Positions 16,733-26,057 of a DNA stretch of 64,000 bases are shown here, piece after piece. A program made the position numbers and the translations under genes. This DNA is from JAXLXE01 sp046328115 (GTDB lineage: Bacteria > Chloroflexota > UBA6077 > JACCZL01), in NCBI GenBank assembly GCA_046328115.1, contig JAXLXE010000001.1:124001-188000 (forward strand), read 5' to 3'. The notes under the pieces are model-generated. The model worked only from the letters and a program-made list of their open reading frames with translations. It was not told where the DNA came from and did no database searches. How positions within the stretch are numbered: position 1 is the first letter of the stretch; every line of letters starts with the position of its first letter.

Positions 16733-18460
16733 TTGAACCTCTCCTCATCAAGACCGGCACGTGACACCCACGGGCTTCGCTCGCGCCGCGCGTTCCTCCG
16801 CGCAGCGGCGGTTGGGACCGGAGCCGCGTTGCTAGCGGCGTGTTCGCCGTCGCCCGCGGCTCCGCCCGCGCCCGCTCCTACCCAGGCGCCCGCGGTGGTG
16901 CCCACGCAGGTGCCGGCCGCGGTGGCGCCCACAGCGGCGCCGGCGGCGGAGGCAAAACCCACGTCCGCCCCCGCGCCGCAGGTGGCCAGCAAGCCGGCGG
17001 GGACCAAGATCTACCGCGTGGGGTTGTCCGGCGACGCTACGGAGATGGACCCGCTGAAGTCGATCACACAGGCGAACCACCCGGTCCAGGAGGCGCTCTA
17101 CAACTACGCCGCGCGCTACAGCTATAAGCCGCCGCTCAGCCCTACCATCGCGCCCGAGATCGCGGAGAGCTGGGAGATGGCGGACGGCGCGAAGTCATTC
17201 ACGTTTAAGCTCCGCAAGGGGATCAAGTACCACGGTGGGTACGGTGAGCTGACGGCGGAGGACCTGAAGTGGAACTGGGAGCGGGCCAGGGATCCCAAGA
17301 CTGGCTCCAGCGCGGCGCCGGACTGGGCCGGATCCAGCTTCCAGGTAGTAGATCCGTACACGCTCAAGGTGACGTTTGAGAAGCCGTACCCCGCGTTCAT
17401 CGGGGCGACGGTGGCCTACGGTCCGGGCATGCTGGTCTCACCCAAGGCGTACCAGGAGCGGGGAGAGAAGTGGAACACGGGACCCATCGGGTCTGGGCCG
17501 TTCATGTTTGACTCGGCCCAGCCGGGCTCCACGCTGACGCTGAAGCGGAATCCGGACTACTGGGGTCCGAAGCCGAAGATCGACCAGATCCAGTTCCGGA
17601 TGAAGGTGGACGACCGGACGGCCCTGCTGGCGGTGGCAAAGGGGGAGATCGACGCGTTCTACGTGGCGGACCCGGACGTGGCGATCTCGGCGTCTAAGAG
17701 CACCGACCCAAACGTGAAGTTCGTGAAATCGTCGTTCGGACAGTCGCCGTTTACGATCTGGTTCAACATGCGGCGCAAGCCTCTGGACGACCCACGGGTT
17801 CGCCAGGCGCTGCGGTACGCGATCGACGCGAACGCTATCGCCAAGGACCTCTTTGGCGGGCTGGCGGAGCCGATCCACAGCTTCCTGCCGCCGTGGATGT
17901 TCGGCTACACGACGAACGGTGTGCCCAAGTTCGAATACAACCCGGACAAGGCGAAGCAGCTCTTGAAGGAGGCGAACGTCCCGGCGGACTGGAAGCCCAG
18001 CTTCGTCTCGCAGTCCATTTTGACCATCTCGCGGCGGATCAGCGAGGCGGTATCGTCCTACTGGACCGACGTGGGCGTCAAGGTCCAAAACGATTCGATA
18101 GAGCAGGGCCTGATTGCCAAGCGCGGACCGGCGAATGACTTCGACATGTGGGGGACGTACATCTCGCGGGTGGATCCGGATCAGCTCATGGCGCGGTTCT
18201 GGCGGTCCGATGGCGCGACGAACAGGTCCGGGTACACCGGGGCGGACGCGCTGATTGACCGGATCCGTAGTGAGGCCGAGCCCGGGTCGCGGGCGAAGCT
18301 GTTCGGGGAGCTACAGGCCAAGCTGTCCGAGGATTCGCCGGCGGCGTTTGTGGTGGCCACGTCAGAGCACCTGCTGCTCAACAAGCGGGTGACGGGTGAG
18401 GAGGGGCCGGGCTGGCTCCAGCGCCTCAACTGGTTCGACGTGGACGTGCCCGCTGAGTAA
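16733..18460 (+). CDS. ABC transporter substrate-binding lipoprotein, family 5
   Basis: The TTG at 16733, preceded by TTGGAGG, puts the export signal at the right place: SRRAFLR (Tat-like), a hydrophobic core and lipobox ALLAACS. The longer frame to 16547 has no such logic. A Pro/Ala/Thr-rich linker precedes the family 5 domain (KIYRVGLSGDATEMDPL, then PIGSGPFMFD and VRQALRYAIDANAI). The 575-residue length is normal. It captures peptides or similar solutes for the permeases at 18524 and 19455. It is clearly diverged from the binding protein at 8554, so it likely serves a different solute. Confidence 0.93.
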   Translation: MNLSSSRPARDTHGLRSRRAFLRAAAVGTGAALLAACSPSPAAPPAPAPTQAPAVVPTQVPAAVAPTAAPAAEAKPTSAPAPQVASKPAGTKIYRVGLSGDATEMDPLKSITQANHPVQEALYNYAARYSYKPPLSPTIAPEIAESWEMADGAKSFTFKLRKGIKYHGGYGELTAEDLKWNWERARDPKTGSSAAPDWAGSSFQVVDPYTLKVTFEKPYPAFIGATVAYGPGMLVSPKAYQERGEKWNTGPIGSGPFMFDSAQPGSTLTLKRNPDYWGPKPKIDQIQFRMKVDDRTALLAVAKGEIDAFYVADPDVAISASKSTDPNVKFVKSSFGQSPFTIWFNMRRKPLDDPRVRQALRYAIDANAIAKDLFGGLAEPIHSFLPPWMFGYTTNGVPKFEYNPDKAKQLLKEANVPADWKPSFVSQSILTISRRISEAVSSYWTDVGVKVQNDSIEQGLIAKRGPANDFDMWGTYISRVDPDQLMARFWRSDGATNRSGYTGADALIDRIRSEAEPGSRAKLFGELQAKLSEDSPAAFVVATSEHLLLNKRVTGEEGPGWLQRLNWFDVDVPAE

Positions 18461-18468
18461 GCGTGACG

Positions 18469-18496
18469 TCGGGCAGTCCCGTGAGGGGCTGCCCGA
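18469..18496 (+). terminator. Intercistronic hairpin between binding protein and permease
   Basis: A 12-bp stem with one G-U pair (TCGGGCAGTCCC with GGGGCTGCCCGA) and a GTGA tetraloop sits just after the binding-protein stop. There is no T-run. Such hairpins commonly stabilise the upstream message so that the binding protein exceeds the permeases; that role is inferred here. Confidence 0.55.
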
Positions 18497-18523
18497 TAGT
18501 GGCATTTCAGGGAGGAAGCGCGG

Positions 18524-19462
18524 GTGCGACTGATCGCGTCGCGCCTGGTCCAGGCCGCTCTGACCATGCTAGGCGCGCTCACCATCATGTTCCTGATCTT
18601 GCGGCTGACGCCGGGAGATCCGGCCGAGATCATGTTGGGCGACTACGCCACCCCGGAGCTGCTGGCGGTGGTTCGAGAGCGGTACGGGCTGGACAAGCCG
18701 CTGCCGGTCCAGTACGTGGTGTACGTCTCGAATATCGCGACAGGGCGGTTTGGGGTGAGCTTCTCGCGCAATCAGGATGTGGGGACGCTTGTGCTGGGCG
18801 CGATGCCCTATACGGTCGTACTGGCCGTGGCGTCCATCCTGGTGGCGGTGGCGGTGGGGTTTCCGCTTGGAGTGCTGGCCGCGCTTCGACGGAACTCGCT
18901 GGCGGACGTGGCTTCCATGATGATCGCGCTGTTGGGGGTGGCGGCGCCGGGATTTCTATTGGCCCTGGTGTTAATCTACGTGCTGAGCTATCAGCTTTCG
19001 CTGTTCCCCGTGCGGGGGGCTGGCGAGGGCACAGGACCGCTTTCTCAGCTTCACTACGTGATCTTGCCGGCCGTGGCGCTGGGGTTCAACGCGGCAGCGC
19101 TACTGGCCAGAACCACGCGCTCCTCGCTGCTTGGAGTGTTGAGCGAGGACTATTTGCGGACGGCGCGGGCGAAGGGGCTGTCCACCGCGGCGATGCTGCG
19201 CGTCCACGCCATGCGGAACGCGCTGATCCCGGTGCTGGCGGTGCTGGGACTCCAGTTTGGCCAGCTTCTCGGCGGCGCAGGGGTGATTGAGATCGTGTTT
19301 GGCCGGCCGGGGCTGGGGAAACTGCTGGTGGACGCGATATTGTCCCGCGACTATCCGCTGTCACAGGCGCTGCTGGCCGTGACGCTGGCGGGGGTGATTA
19401 CTGTCAACCTGGTCACGGACGTCCTGTACGGTCTCGTGGACCCGCGCGTGCGTCATGGCTGA
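18524..19462 (+). CDS. ABC transporter permease, DppB/OppB type
   Basis: The GTG start at 18524 follows AGGGAGGAAG. The 312-residue membrane protein shows the B-type N-terminus (RLVQAALTMLGALTIMFLIL, then LTPGDPAEIML) and the docking loop HAMRNALIPVLAVLGLQFG. Together with the overlapping C-type gene it forms the channel for the binding protein encoded 60 bp upstream. Confidence 0.93.
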   Translation: MRLIASRLVQAALTMLGALTIMFLILRLTPGDPAEIMLGDYATPELLAVVRERYGLDKPLPVQYVVYVSNIATGRFGVSFSRNQDVGTLVLGAMPYTVVLAVASILVAVAVGFPLGVLAALRRNSLADVASMMIALLGVAAPGFLLALVLIYVLSYQLSLFPVRGAGEGTGPLSQLHYVILPAVALGFNAAALLARTTRSSLLGVLSEDYLRTARAKGLSTAAMLRVHAMRNALIPVLAVLGLQFGQLLGGAGVIEIVFGRPGLGKLLVDAILSRDYPLSQALLAVTLAGVITVNLVTDVLYGLVDPRVRHG

Positions 19463-20360
19463 GCCGGCGGCTGCGTCCGCGTCGGCGACGCTTAGCGCGC
19501 GTGCCCCACGAGCACCGCGGACATTCTGGCGCGATACGGCCGGTACGCTGAGGCGGCACCGGGGTGCCGCCGTGGGCATGTGCCTCGTCGGGCTGGTCGT
19601 GCTGGCCGCGGTTATCGGGGTGCTGGCCGTACCAGACTCGGTCAATCGATCGAGCCTCGCTACCCGGCTGCGTCCGCCTAGCCTCACACAACCGTTCGGG
19701 ACGGATGGCGGCGGGCGCGATGTGTTGTTGCGGGTGCTCGCGGGCGCGCCCTTGTCGCTAACGGTAGGCGTGGTCGCGGTGGCGCTCGGAGGTCTGCTGG
19801 GATCTGCCCAGGGACTCGTGGCGGGCTTTCGAGGCGGGATGGGCGGCTCGTTCGTAATGCGCTGCGCGGACGCCATGCTGGCGTTTCCGGCGCTGCTGCT
19901 GGCATTGGCGGTGATGGCGACGCTGGGGCCGGGTCTGCCGAACGTGATGGTTGCGATTGGCCTGTCGTCGATGCCGCGGTTCACGCGGCTGATGCACGCC
20001 GAAGTGCTATCGATTCGGAACAGAGACTACGTCGTGGCCGCGGAAGCGATCGGCGCGGGGCTAAGTCGGATCTTGCTCCAGCACATCCTGCCGAACGCGC
20101 TGTCCTCGATCCTGGTTCTGGGAACCCTTTCCATCTCAACGGCGATCCTCGCGGAGGCAACGCTGAGCTTTCTGGGCCTGGGGCCGCGGCCCCCGACGGC
20201 GACATGGGGCTCGATGATCAGCGACGGCACCTCGGTGTTGGAGAGCGCGCCCTGGGTGGTGCTCTTCCCCGGACTCGCTATCACGATGACCGTGCTGGGA
20301 TTCAGTCTGTTCGGTGACGGTCTGCGGGACGCGCTGGACGTGCGCTTGCGGGATCGATAG
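19455..20360 (+). CDS. ABC transporter permease, DppC/OppC type
   Basis: This 301-residue permease overlaps the previous gene by 8 bp. The C-type features are present: FGTDGGGRDVLLRVLAG, docking loop LLQHILPNALSSILVLG and ILAEATLSFLGLGPRPP. The operon ends here, and the next gene is on the other strand. As in the minus-strand unit at 8.5-13.5 kb, no ATPase gene follows, so the system must borrow DppD/F-type subunits from elsewhere or is incomplete. Confidence 0.93.
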   Translation: MAEPAAASASATLSARAPRAPRTFWRDTAGTLRRHRGAAVGMCLVGLVVLAAVIGVLAVPDSVNRSSLATRLRPPSLTQPFGTDGGGRDVLLRVLAGAPLSLTVGVVAVALGGLLGSAQGLVAGFRGGMGGSFVMRCADAMLAFPALLLALAVMATLGPGLPNVMVAIGLSSMPRFTRLMHAEVLSIRNRDYVVAAEAIGAGLSRILLQHILPNALSSILVLGTLSISTAILAEATLSFLGLGPRPPTATWGSMISDGTSVLESAPWVVLFPGLAITMTVLGFSLFGDGLRDALDVRLRDR

Positions 20361-20446
20361 CAGAGGCCAAACACTGGACCGGGGTGGGCCTTCCGGGGCA
20401 TCGCGTGTCTCGTTCCGACGCTCGGATGGGGTAGGGTTTGCGAGCG

Positions 20447-21262
20447 CTACTTCTCCACGAGGATCACGTGGGCCTGGAGCTTTGTGTCCAGGTTTACCGA
20501 CCCGAACTGATCGGAGATGGCGGCGGCGACGGCTTCCGTCACGCGCTCCAGCCCTCCGGGGTCGCGGGCTTCGATCTCGGCGCGGAACGGGGTGCCCTGG
20601 CAGTAGGCGATCGCGGCTTGCTGGGCGGTCTCGGCGCGCCCCCGGAGCGTCACCGTGGTGACTTGGGGAGGGTTTTGGAACCCCGCGCTCTGCAGGTCAC
20701 GACCAATCCGCGCGGTGTCGGCGTAGCCGTGTGGTGTGCGCGCCATGAACTGAGGCGGGTCGGTGGGGAAGATGTCCGCCAGCGCGGCGGTGACCGCGGC
20801 TGCCAGGTCGTTCTCCTCGACGCGATCCCAGGCGTTGAAGGCGAACACGCCGTCAGGGGATAGGACCCTGCGGGCCTCCGCGAATCCGCCAGCGCGGTTC
20901 GGAAAGAACATCACGCCGAATTGGCAGAGGACGGCGTCGAACCGATCGTCTTGGTAGGGAAGCGCCATGGCGTCTGCCTGCTGCCAGACAACCGGTCTCG
21001 CGATGGGTCGACTGGCTGCCTGGTCTAGCATCGGCTGGTTTAGATCGGTTGCCACGATGTCCACAGAATCGGGCAGGGCGCAGGCCAACGCGCGGGTGAG
21101 GACACCTGTGCCCGCCGCTATCTCGAGAACGCTCGTCAAGCGCCGGTGCGCCACGCGACTCACCAGATCGTTTGCGTACGGCTGGAACACCACGGGCACG
21201 GCGAACTGTTCGTAGATCTCCGGGATGGAGCCGGCGAACGTGGTGTCGGGCCGCTCGGTCAT
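20447..21262 (-). CDS. SAM-dependent methyltransferase (UbiE-like)
   Basis: This 271-residue protein has motif I VLEIAAGTGVLTRALA (about residues 40-55), a motif II Asp in DIVATDLNQPMLDQA and motif IV in FDAVLCQFGVMFFPN. The last stretch is shared with UbiE/MenG-like and other small-molecule methyltransferases. The substrate is unknown. It stands alone, convergent with the permease operon. Confidence 0.88.
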   Translation of the reverse strand: MTERPDTTFAGSIPEIYEQFAVPVVFQPYANDLVSRVAHRRLTSVLEIAAGTGVLTRALACALPDSVDIVATDLNQPMLDQAASRPIARPVVWQQADAMALPYQDDRFDAVLCQFGVMFFPNRAGGFAEARRVLSPDGVFAFNAWDRVEENDLAAAVTAALADIFPTDPPQFMARTPHGYADTARIGRDLQSAGFQNPPQVTTVTLRGRAETAQQAAIAYCQGTPFRAEIEARDPGGLERVTEAVAAAISDQFGSVNLDTKLQAHVILVEK

Positions 21263-21435
21263 GACGCCCTCCCGTAGGCGTGTCGACGGTGAACGGTCAC
21301 GCCGTCAGGGCCGACGATCGACCGGGTACCGGATACGCCTTCGTCGGATTGTGGGCTGCCCCCAGGTGTGCTCGCCAGCATTGTCTGGCTGGTGACCCTA
21401 CCGTAACCGCTGGGCAGCGCGGCATCGCGACCGCG

Positions 21436-22089
21436 CTAGGGTTGGGAGGCGCGGCCGCGATTGAGCCAGGCGATCCGCGCCAGGAGCAGCGCGGCGAGGA
21501 CGGCGGCGTAGGTCATGGGCTGCGACACGTCTATCTTGACGCGCCAGATGAAGTGGATCACCGCGAGGATGCCGGCCAGGTAGGCGAGCCGGTGGAGACT
21601 GGTCCAGCGGCGGTAACCGAGACGGCGGACCCAGCCGCTGGTTGACGTGATGGCCAGTGGAACAAGTAGGAGGAAGGCGACGAAGCCCAAGGTGATGAAG
21701 GGGCGACTGGAGATGTCCTCGGCGATGGTGCGCCAGTCGAAGAACTGGTCAAGGACGAGGTAACAGAGGAAGTGGAGGCTGGCGTAGAAGAACGCGAAGA
21801 GCCCGAGCTGGCGGCGGATCCGTGCGGGCCAGGCCCAGCCAAGGTAGCGGCTCGCGGGTGTGCAGGCGAGCCCGGCAACGATGAACACCAGCGACGCCAG
21901 GCCGAGCTCGTTTTCTACCTGCGCGATGGGGTTGGCGTTCAGCCGGCCCGCGAACGCGCGGAGCATCACGGACGCCACCGGAGCCAGCCCGCCGACCATA
22001 ATGCCCGGCTTCAGCCACTGGTGGGGGGTGCCGCCGTGCGGCGCAGGCGCGCGACGGCCGGCGGTCCCGGGCATAGACTGGACTGCCAT
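21436..22089 (-). CDS. msrQ: MsrQ: heme-binding membrane subunit of the methionine sulfoxide reductase system
   Basis: This 217-residue multi-pass protein of the ferric-reductase-like (YedZ/MsrQ) family supplies electrons across the inner membrane to MsrP. The heme-ligand histidines lie in FFYASLHFLCYLVLD and TSLHRLAYLAGILAVIHFIW. Its start shares one base with the msrP stop (TGATG), so the two are coupled. Known function: the MsrPQ pair repairs oxidised methionines in envelope proteins. Confidence 0.9.
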   Translation of the reverse strand: MAVQSMPGTAGRRAPAPHGGTPHQWLKPGIMVGGLAPVASVMLRAFAGRLNANPIAQVENELGLASLVFIVAGLACTPASRYLGWAWPARIRRQLGLFAFFYASLHFLCYLVLDQFFDWRTIAEDISSRPFITLGFVAFLLLVPLAITSTSGWVRRLGYRRWTSLHRLAYLAGILAVIHFIWRVKIDVSQPMTYAAVLAALLLARIAWLNRGRASQP

Positions 22090-23114
22090 CAGAAATTTGC
22101 CCGAAGGTCGAGGCCAGAGTAGAGGTCGGCGACCTGCTCGGCGTAGCCGTTGAAGGGGAGTGTCTTGCGGCGGCCCACTTCGCCGATGCGACGTTCGGTG
22201 GCCTGGCTCCAGCGGGGGTGGTCTACGGACGGGTTCACATTTGCGTAAAACCCGTACTCGCGGGGGGCGGCTACGGCCCAGGTGTTCTTGGGTTGAGACG
22301 ACGTGAACCTCATGGTGACGATGGATTTAACGTTCTTGAAGCCGTACTTCCATGGGACCACCAGGCGGAGCGGCGCGCCGTTCTGGTTGGGCAGCATCTT
22401 TCCGTACAGCCCCACGGCCATCAGGGTCAGCGGGTGCATGGCTTCGTCCATGCGAAGCGCTTCGACGTAAGGCCAGTCCAGGACTTTTCCCCGCTGGTAC
22501 GGCATCTGCTTGGGGTCAAGCAGCGTCACCATCTCCACGTACTTCGCGTTTGAGGTGGGCTCCAGGCGACGGATGAGGTCGCCCAGGGGGAAGCCGAGCC
22601 AGGGGATGACCATGGACCAGGCCTCCACGCAGCGCATGCGGTAGATGCGCTCCTCAAGCGGGAACCAGCCCAACAGGGTCTCGATGTCGATCGTCCTCGG
22701 CTGGGCGACTTCACCTTCGATGCTGATGGTCCAGGGGCGCGTGATGAGCGTGTGAGCGTTGACGGCGGGGTCGCTCTTATCCAGGCCAAACTCGTAGAAG
22801 TTGTTGTAGGTGGTGACGGCCTGCTCAGAGGTGAGCGGGTCCTCCTGCTCGGTGCGGGCGACGGCAGTGCGCGCGGCGGGTGTCGGTAACGGCGTGGCCG
22901 GAGCTGATGGCTCAGGCGCGGCGGAAGCGGCAGTGGACGAGCGTGGCTCCGGCGCAGGACCCTGGCCCACGAGCCAGTTGAGGCCGCTGCCCACGAATAA
23001 GGCCGTGCCAGCCGTGAGGAGGCCGTTCTTGATCAGCTCGCGTCGGCCACGATACAGGCGTTCCGACGTGATTTCGCTGCTCGGCGGCTCGGGTGGAAGG
23101 TCTCTGTTGGTCAT
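22089..23114 (-). CDS. msrP: MsrP: molybdopterin-dependent protein-methionine-sulfoxide reductase
   Basis: I chose the ATG at 23114, giving 341 residues, close to the family's usual 330-340; an upstream in-frame ATG at 23264 would add 50 unlikely residues. A Tat-type signal RGRRELIKNGLL precedes a hydrophobic stretch and a Pro/Ala linker. The sulfite-oxidase-fold domain contains the molybdenum-ligand Cys162 in YRMRCVEAWSMVIPW. The enzyme reduces methionine sulfoxide in exported proteins with electrons from MsrQ, encoded immediately downstream. The ribosome site is short-spaced (GAGGAT directly before ATG), so the exact start is not certain. Confidence 0.92.
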   Translation of the reverse strand: MTNRDLPPEPPSSEITSERLYRGRRELIKNGLLTAGTALFVGSGLNWLVGQGPAPEPRSSTAASAAPEPSAPATPLPTPAARTAVARTEQEDPLTSEQAVTTYNNFYEFGLDKSDPAVNAHTLITRPWTISIEGEVAQPRTIDIETLLGWFPLEERIYRMRCVEAWSMVIPWLGFPLGDLIRRLEPTSNAKYVEMVTLLDPKQMPYQRGKVLDWPYVEALRMDEAMHPLTLMAVGLYGKMLPNQNGAPLRLVVPWKYGFKNVKSIVTMRFTSSQPKNTWAVAAPREYGFYANVNPSVDHPRWSQATERRIGEVGRRKTLPFNGYAEQVADLYSGLDLRANF

Positions 23115-23229
23115 ATCCTCGATGGTACGGACGTGCCCTGGCGGTTCCCTGACGATGATTACCGATGTGCGACACGATGCCGGTGTATAGGTGTACGCAA
23201 CAGATGCTCGAACGGATGTGGCGCGCAGG

Positions 23230-24504
23230 TTATTCCGCGAGGGCCGCGGCGATGCGAGCGGCACGCTCCAGCAAGAGCTGCCGTTCCCGCTGGTTCTGCG
23301 TGAGGCTGGCGGCGCGGAGCAGTTCGGCGTGGGCCTCGGTCAGGCGTCCGAGCTTGATGAGCAGATCGGCGCGGGTGGCTGGAAGCAGGTGGTAGTCACG
23401 TAGCGCGGGATCGGACTGAAGCCCGTCCACGATGGCAAGCGCGGGCGCGGGTCCGTGGGCCATGCCGACGGCGACGGCGCGGTTGAGCTCCACGATGGGG
23501 GACGGCGCAACGGTGCCTAGCTGCAAGTAGAGCGCTGAGATCCGGTGCCAGTCCGTTGCATCGGCGATGCGCGCCCGGGCGTGACAGGCGGCGATCGCAG
23601 CCTGCAGGGTGTACGGGCCGGGTTCCTCGGAGGAGGATTCCGCGCGGGCGAGATTGGACAACCCGCGGTCGATCAGGATGCCGTCCCAGCGCGAACGGTT
23701 CTGATCCAGCAATAGTACGGGTTCGCCGTCTCGGCCGACCCTGGCCGGTAATCTGGAGGCCTGGAGCTCCAACAACGCCAGAAGCCCGTGGACCTCGCTC
23801 TCTTCGGGCGTCAAGGCGGCGAGTATTCGTCCGAGCCTGATGGCCTCCTGACAGAGGCCCGGACGAACCCAATCCTCGCCGCTGGTGGCGGCGTAGCCCT
23901 CGTTGAAGATGAGGTAGATCACTTCTAGGACGGAGTCGACGCGTTGCCGGCGCTCCGCGGCCGGCGGCAGCTCGAACGGGACGCGCTCCGCGGCGAGCGT
24001 GCGTTTGGCGCGGACAATACGCTGAGCGGCTGTGGTCTCGGCGATGAGGAACGCGCGGGCGATCTCCTCAGTGCTGAGACCGCCGAGCACTTTGAGGGTG
24101 AGGGCGACTCGGCTCTCGCGGGCGAGGACCGGGTGGCAGGCGATGAAGATGAGCCGAAGCAGGTCATCGCCGACGTCTTCGTCCGCGGCAGTGTCGAATT
24201 CTGAGGCGGCTGCCTCCTCCTCCACGAGCGTGGACCTGCCGAGTTCTTCGTGTTTCACGGTGGCGAGCTGGCGCCGGCGCAAGAAGTCGATGGCGCGATT
24301 GCGGGCCGTGGTCATGAGCCACGCGCCTGGGTTTTCCGGCACGCCGGAGGTGGCCCAACGCTCCATGGCCGTGACGAGGGCGTCCTGAGCCAGGTCTTCG
24401 GCCGTGCCGACATCGCGGACGACGCGGGTCAGCGCGGCGATGAGCGTTGCTGACTCAATGCGCCAGATGGCCTCGATGCGTGCCCGATTCGGTGCCTGAA
24501 TCAT
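23230..24504 (-). CDS. RNA polymerase ECF sigma factor with C-terminal TPR-like extension (ECF42/SigJ-like)
   Basis: This 424-residue protein has a sigma-2 region (residues 10-80, EDLAQDALVTAMERW, then PGAWLMTTARNRAIDFLRR) and a sigma-4 region (LTLKVLGGLSTEEIARAFLI). A long C-terminal half contains YLIFNEGYAATSG and repeated helices, as in the ECF42 group. Known members use this tail for regulation in place of an anti-sigma factor. They usually sit next to a YCII/DGPF-domain gene, which is absent here; the next upstream gene is a MoaD-like protein. Confidence 0.92.
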   Translation of the reverse strand: MIQAPNRARIEAIWRIESATLIAALTRVVRDVGTAEDLAQDALVTAMERWATSGVPENPGAWLMTTARNRAIDFLRRRQLATVKHEELGRSTLVEEEAAASEFDTAADEDVGDDLLRLIFIACHPVLARESRVALTLKVLGGLSTEEIARAFLIAETTAAQRIVRAKRTLAAERVPFELPPAAERRQRVDSVLEVIYLIFNEGYAATSGEDWVRPGLCQEAIRLGRILAALTPEESEVHGLLALLELQASRLPARVGRDGEPVLLLDQNRSRWDGILIDRGLSNLARAESSSEEPGPYTLQAAIAACHARARIADATDWHRISALYLQLGTVAPSPIVELNRAVAVGMAHGPAPALAIVDGLQSDPALRDYHLLPATRADLLIKLGRLTEAHAELLRAASLTQNQRERQLLLERAARIAAALAE

Positions 24505-24549
24505 GGCTCTGGTTGTACCGGACCGGCCTGAAAAACCCAGGGTGCCGAT

Positions 24550-24858
24550 TCAGCCGCCGGCGATGGCTCCGATCACCAGGTACGGCTCCGCGCCAGTGGC
24601 AACTGCCTCCGGCAGCGGCGTGTCGAGCGCTTCGTTGGAGAGGTCGCGCCCGCAGGCGAAGAAGCGGAGGAGCGGCCTCCGCTTCTTCGTCACGTGGTCG
24701 CGGATGGTGCCGCGCAGCACCGGGTAGCGACCCTCGAGGGCGTCTATCACGGTGCGCTGGGTGACCGGTCCGGGCACCTCAACTTGCACCTCACCGCTGA
24801 CCTTTGCCAGATTGCGGAGGTGATAGGGGATGACCACGCGGACCATGGCCGGCGTCAT
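24550..24858 (-). CDS. MoaD/ThiS-like ubiquitin-fold protein ending in Gly-Gly
   Basis: This 102-residue beta-grasp protein starts MTPAMVRVVIPYHLRNLAKV and ends IGAIAGG. A C-terminal Gly-Gly is the functional end of sulfur-carrier proteins (MoaD, ThiS) and small archaeal-type modifiers, where an E1-like enzyme activates it. Its ATG overlaps the stop of the BNR-repeat gene by 4 bp (24855-24858), so the two are co-translated. No moaE, moeB or thiF-like gene lies nearby. It may serve as sulfur carrier or protein tag for an unknown pathway. Confidence 0.8.
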   Translation of the reverse strand: MTPAMVRVVIPYHLRNLAKVSGEVQVEVPGPVTQRTVIDALEGRYPVLRGTIRDHVTKKRRPLLRFFACGRDLSNEALDTPLPEAVATGAEPYLVIGAIAGG

Positions 24859-25970
24859 GGCAGGGTCTGCGCCTCCACGGAGACCACGGCCGGGAGGTCC
24901 CGCACGATCGGCGCCCAGGTGTCGCCCGAATCGCGGGAGCCGTAGACCTGGCCGCCGGTGGTGCCGAAATAGATGCCGCAGGAGTCGAGGGAGTCTACGG
25001 CCATGGACTCGCGGAGCACGTTCACGTAACAGTCGCTCTGGGGCAGGCCATTGGTGAGAGCCTCCCATTCGTTGCCGCCCGTCCGGCTACGGTAGACGCG
25101 CAGCTTGCCGTCTGGCACGAAATGCTCCGAGTCACTCTTGATCGGCACCACGTAGATCGTCTGCGGCTCGTGGGCGTGGACGTCGATCGGGAACCCGAAG
25201 TCTGAGGGGAGGTTGCCACTGACCTCCTCCCAGGATTCGCCGCCGTTCGTGCTGCGCATCACGTCCCAGTGCTTCTGCATGTACAGCACGTCTGGCTTGG
25301 AGGGATGCATGGCAACGCGGTGGACGCAGTGCCCGACTTCCGCGGTGGGATCTGGCATGAATTCAGAGCGCAGGCCCTTGTTGGTTGGGCGCCAGGAGGC
25401 GCCGTCATCATCGGAGCGGAAGACGCCGGCAGCGGAGATGGCAATGGTGATGCGGCCGGGGTTGGCCTTGTCCAGGAGGATGGTGTGGAGGCCCATGCCG
25501 CCCGCGCCTGGCATCCAGCCGGGGGCCGATGGGTGGTGGCGGAGCGCGTCGAGCTCGGTCCAGGTCTTGCCGCCATCCGTGGACTTGAACAGGGCGGCAT
25601 CCTGGGCGCCGGCGAAGACCGTGTCTGGATCAGTCAGGGATGGCTCCAGGTGCCAGATGCGGGTGAACTCCCAGGGACGAGAGGTGCCGTCGTACCAGAG
25701 GTGCGTGCCGACCTCGCCGGCGAACGTGAACTCGTTGCCGATAGGCTCCCAGGTCTTGCCGCCATCGTCAGAGCGCTGCATCTGCTGGCCGAACCAACCA
25801 CTGGACTGGGAGGCGTAGATCCGGTTGGGATCCACCGGCGAGCCCTTGAGGTGGTACATCTCCCAGCCCGCGAAGTGCGGACCGTCTACGGACCAGTTCT
25901 GGCGTTTGCCGTCTGACGTGAGAACGAACGCGCCCTTGCGCGTGCCTACGAGGACCCGGACTCCGGTCAT
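24855..25970 (-). CDS. BNR/sialidase-type beta-propeller protein
   Basis: The ATG at 25970 has an AGAGGGGTGG ribosome site. The 371-residue product contains several Asp-box (BNR) repeats: SDDGGKTWEPI, STDGGKTWTELD, SDDDGASWRPT, STNGGESWEEV, SRTGGNEWEAL and SRDSGDTWAPI. These mark blades of a six- or seven-bladed propeller as in sialidases and VPS10-like proteins. It lacks a signal peptide, so it is probably cytoplasmic and not a secreted sialidase. Its coupling to a MoaD-like gene suggests a joint, uncharacterised function. Confidence 0.87.
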   Translation of the reverse strand: MTGVRVLVGTRKGAFVLTSDGKRQNWSVDGPHFAGWEMYHLKGSPVDPNRIYASQSSGWFGQQMQRSDDGGKTWEPIGNEFTFAGEVGTHLWYDGTSRPWEFTRIWHLEPSLTDPDTVFAGAQDAALFKSTDGGKTWTELDALRHHPSAPGWMPGAGGMGLHTILLDKANPGRITIAISAAGVFRSDDDGASWRPTNKGLRSEFMPDPTAEVGHCVHRVAMHPSKPDVLYMQKHWDVMRSTNGGESWEEVSGNLPSDFGFPIDVHAHEPQTIYVVPIKSDSEHFVPDGKLRVYRSRTGGNEWEALTNGLPQSDCYVNVLRESMAVDSLDSCGIYFGTTGGQVYGSRDSGDTWAPIVRDLPAVVSVEAQTLP

Positions 25971-26057
25971 GGCACCACCCCTCTGGGAAATGAATCGTGC
26001 GCGTGCACGCAACGGGTAGGTATTCGATTAGGACGAGTGAACAGCCTGAGCGTCGCG

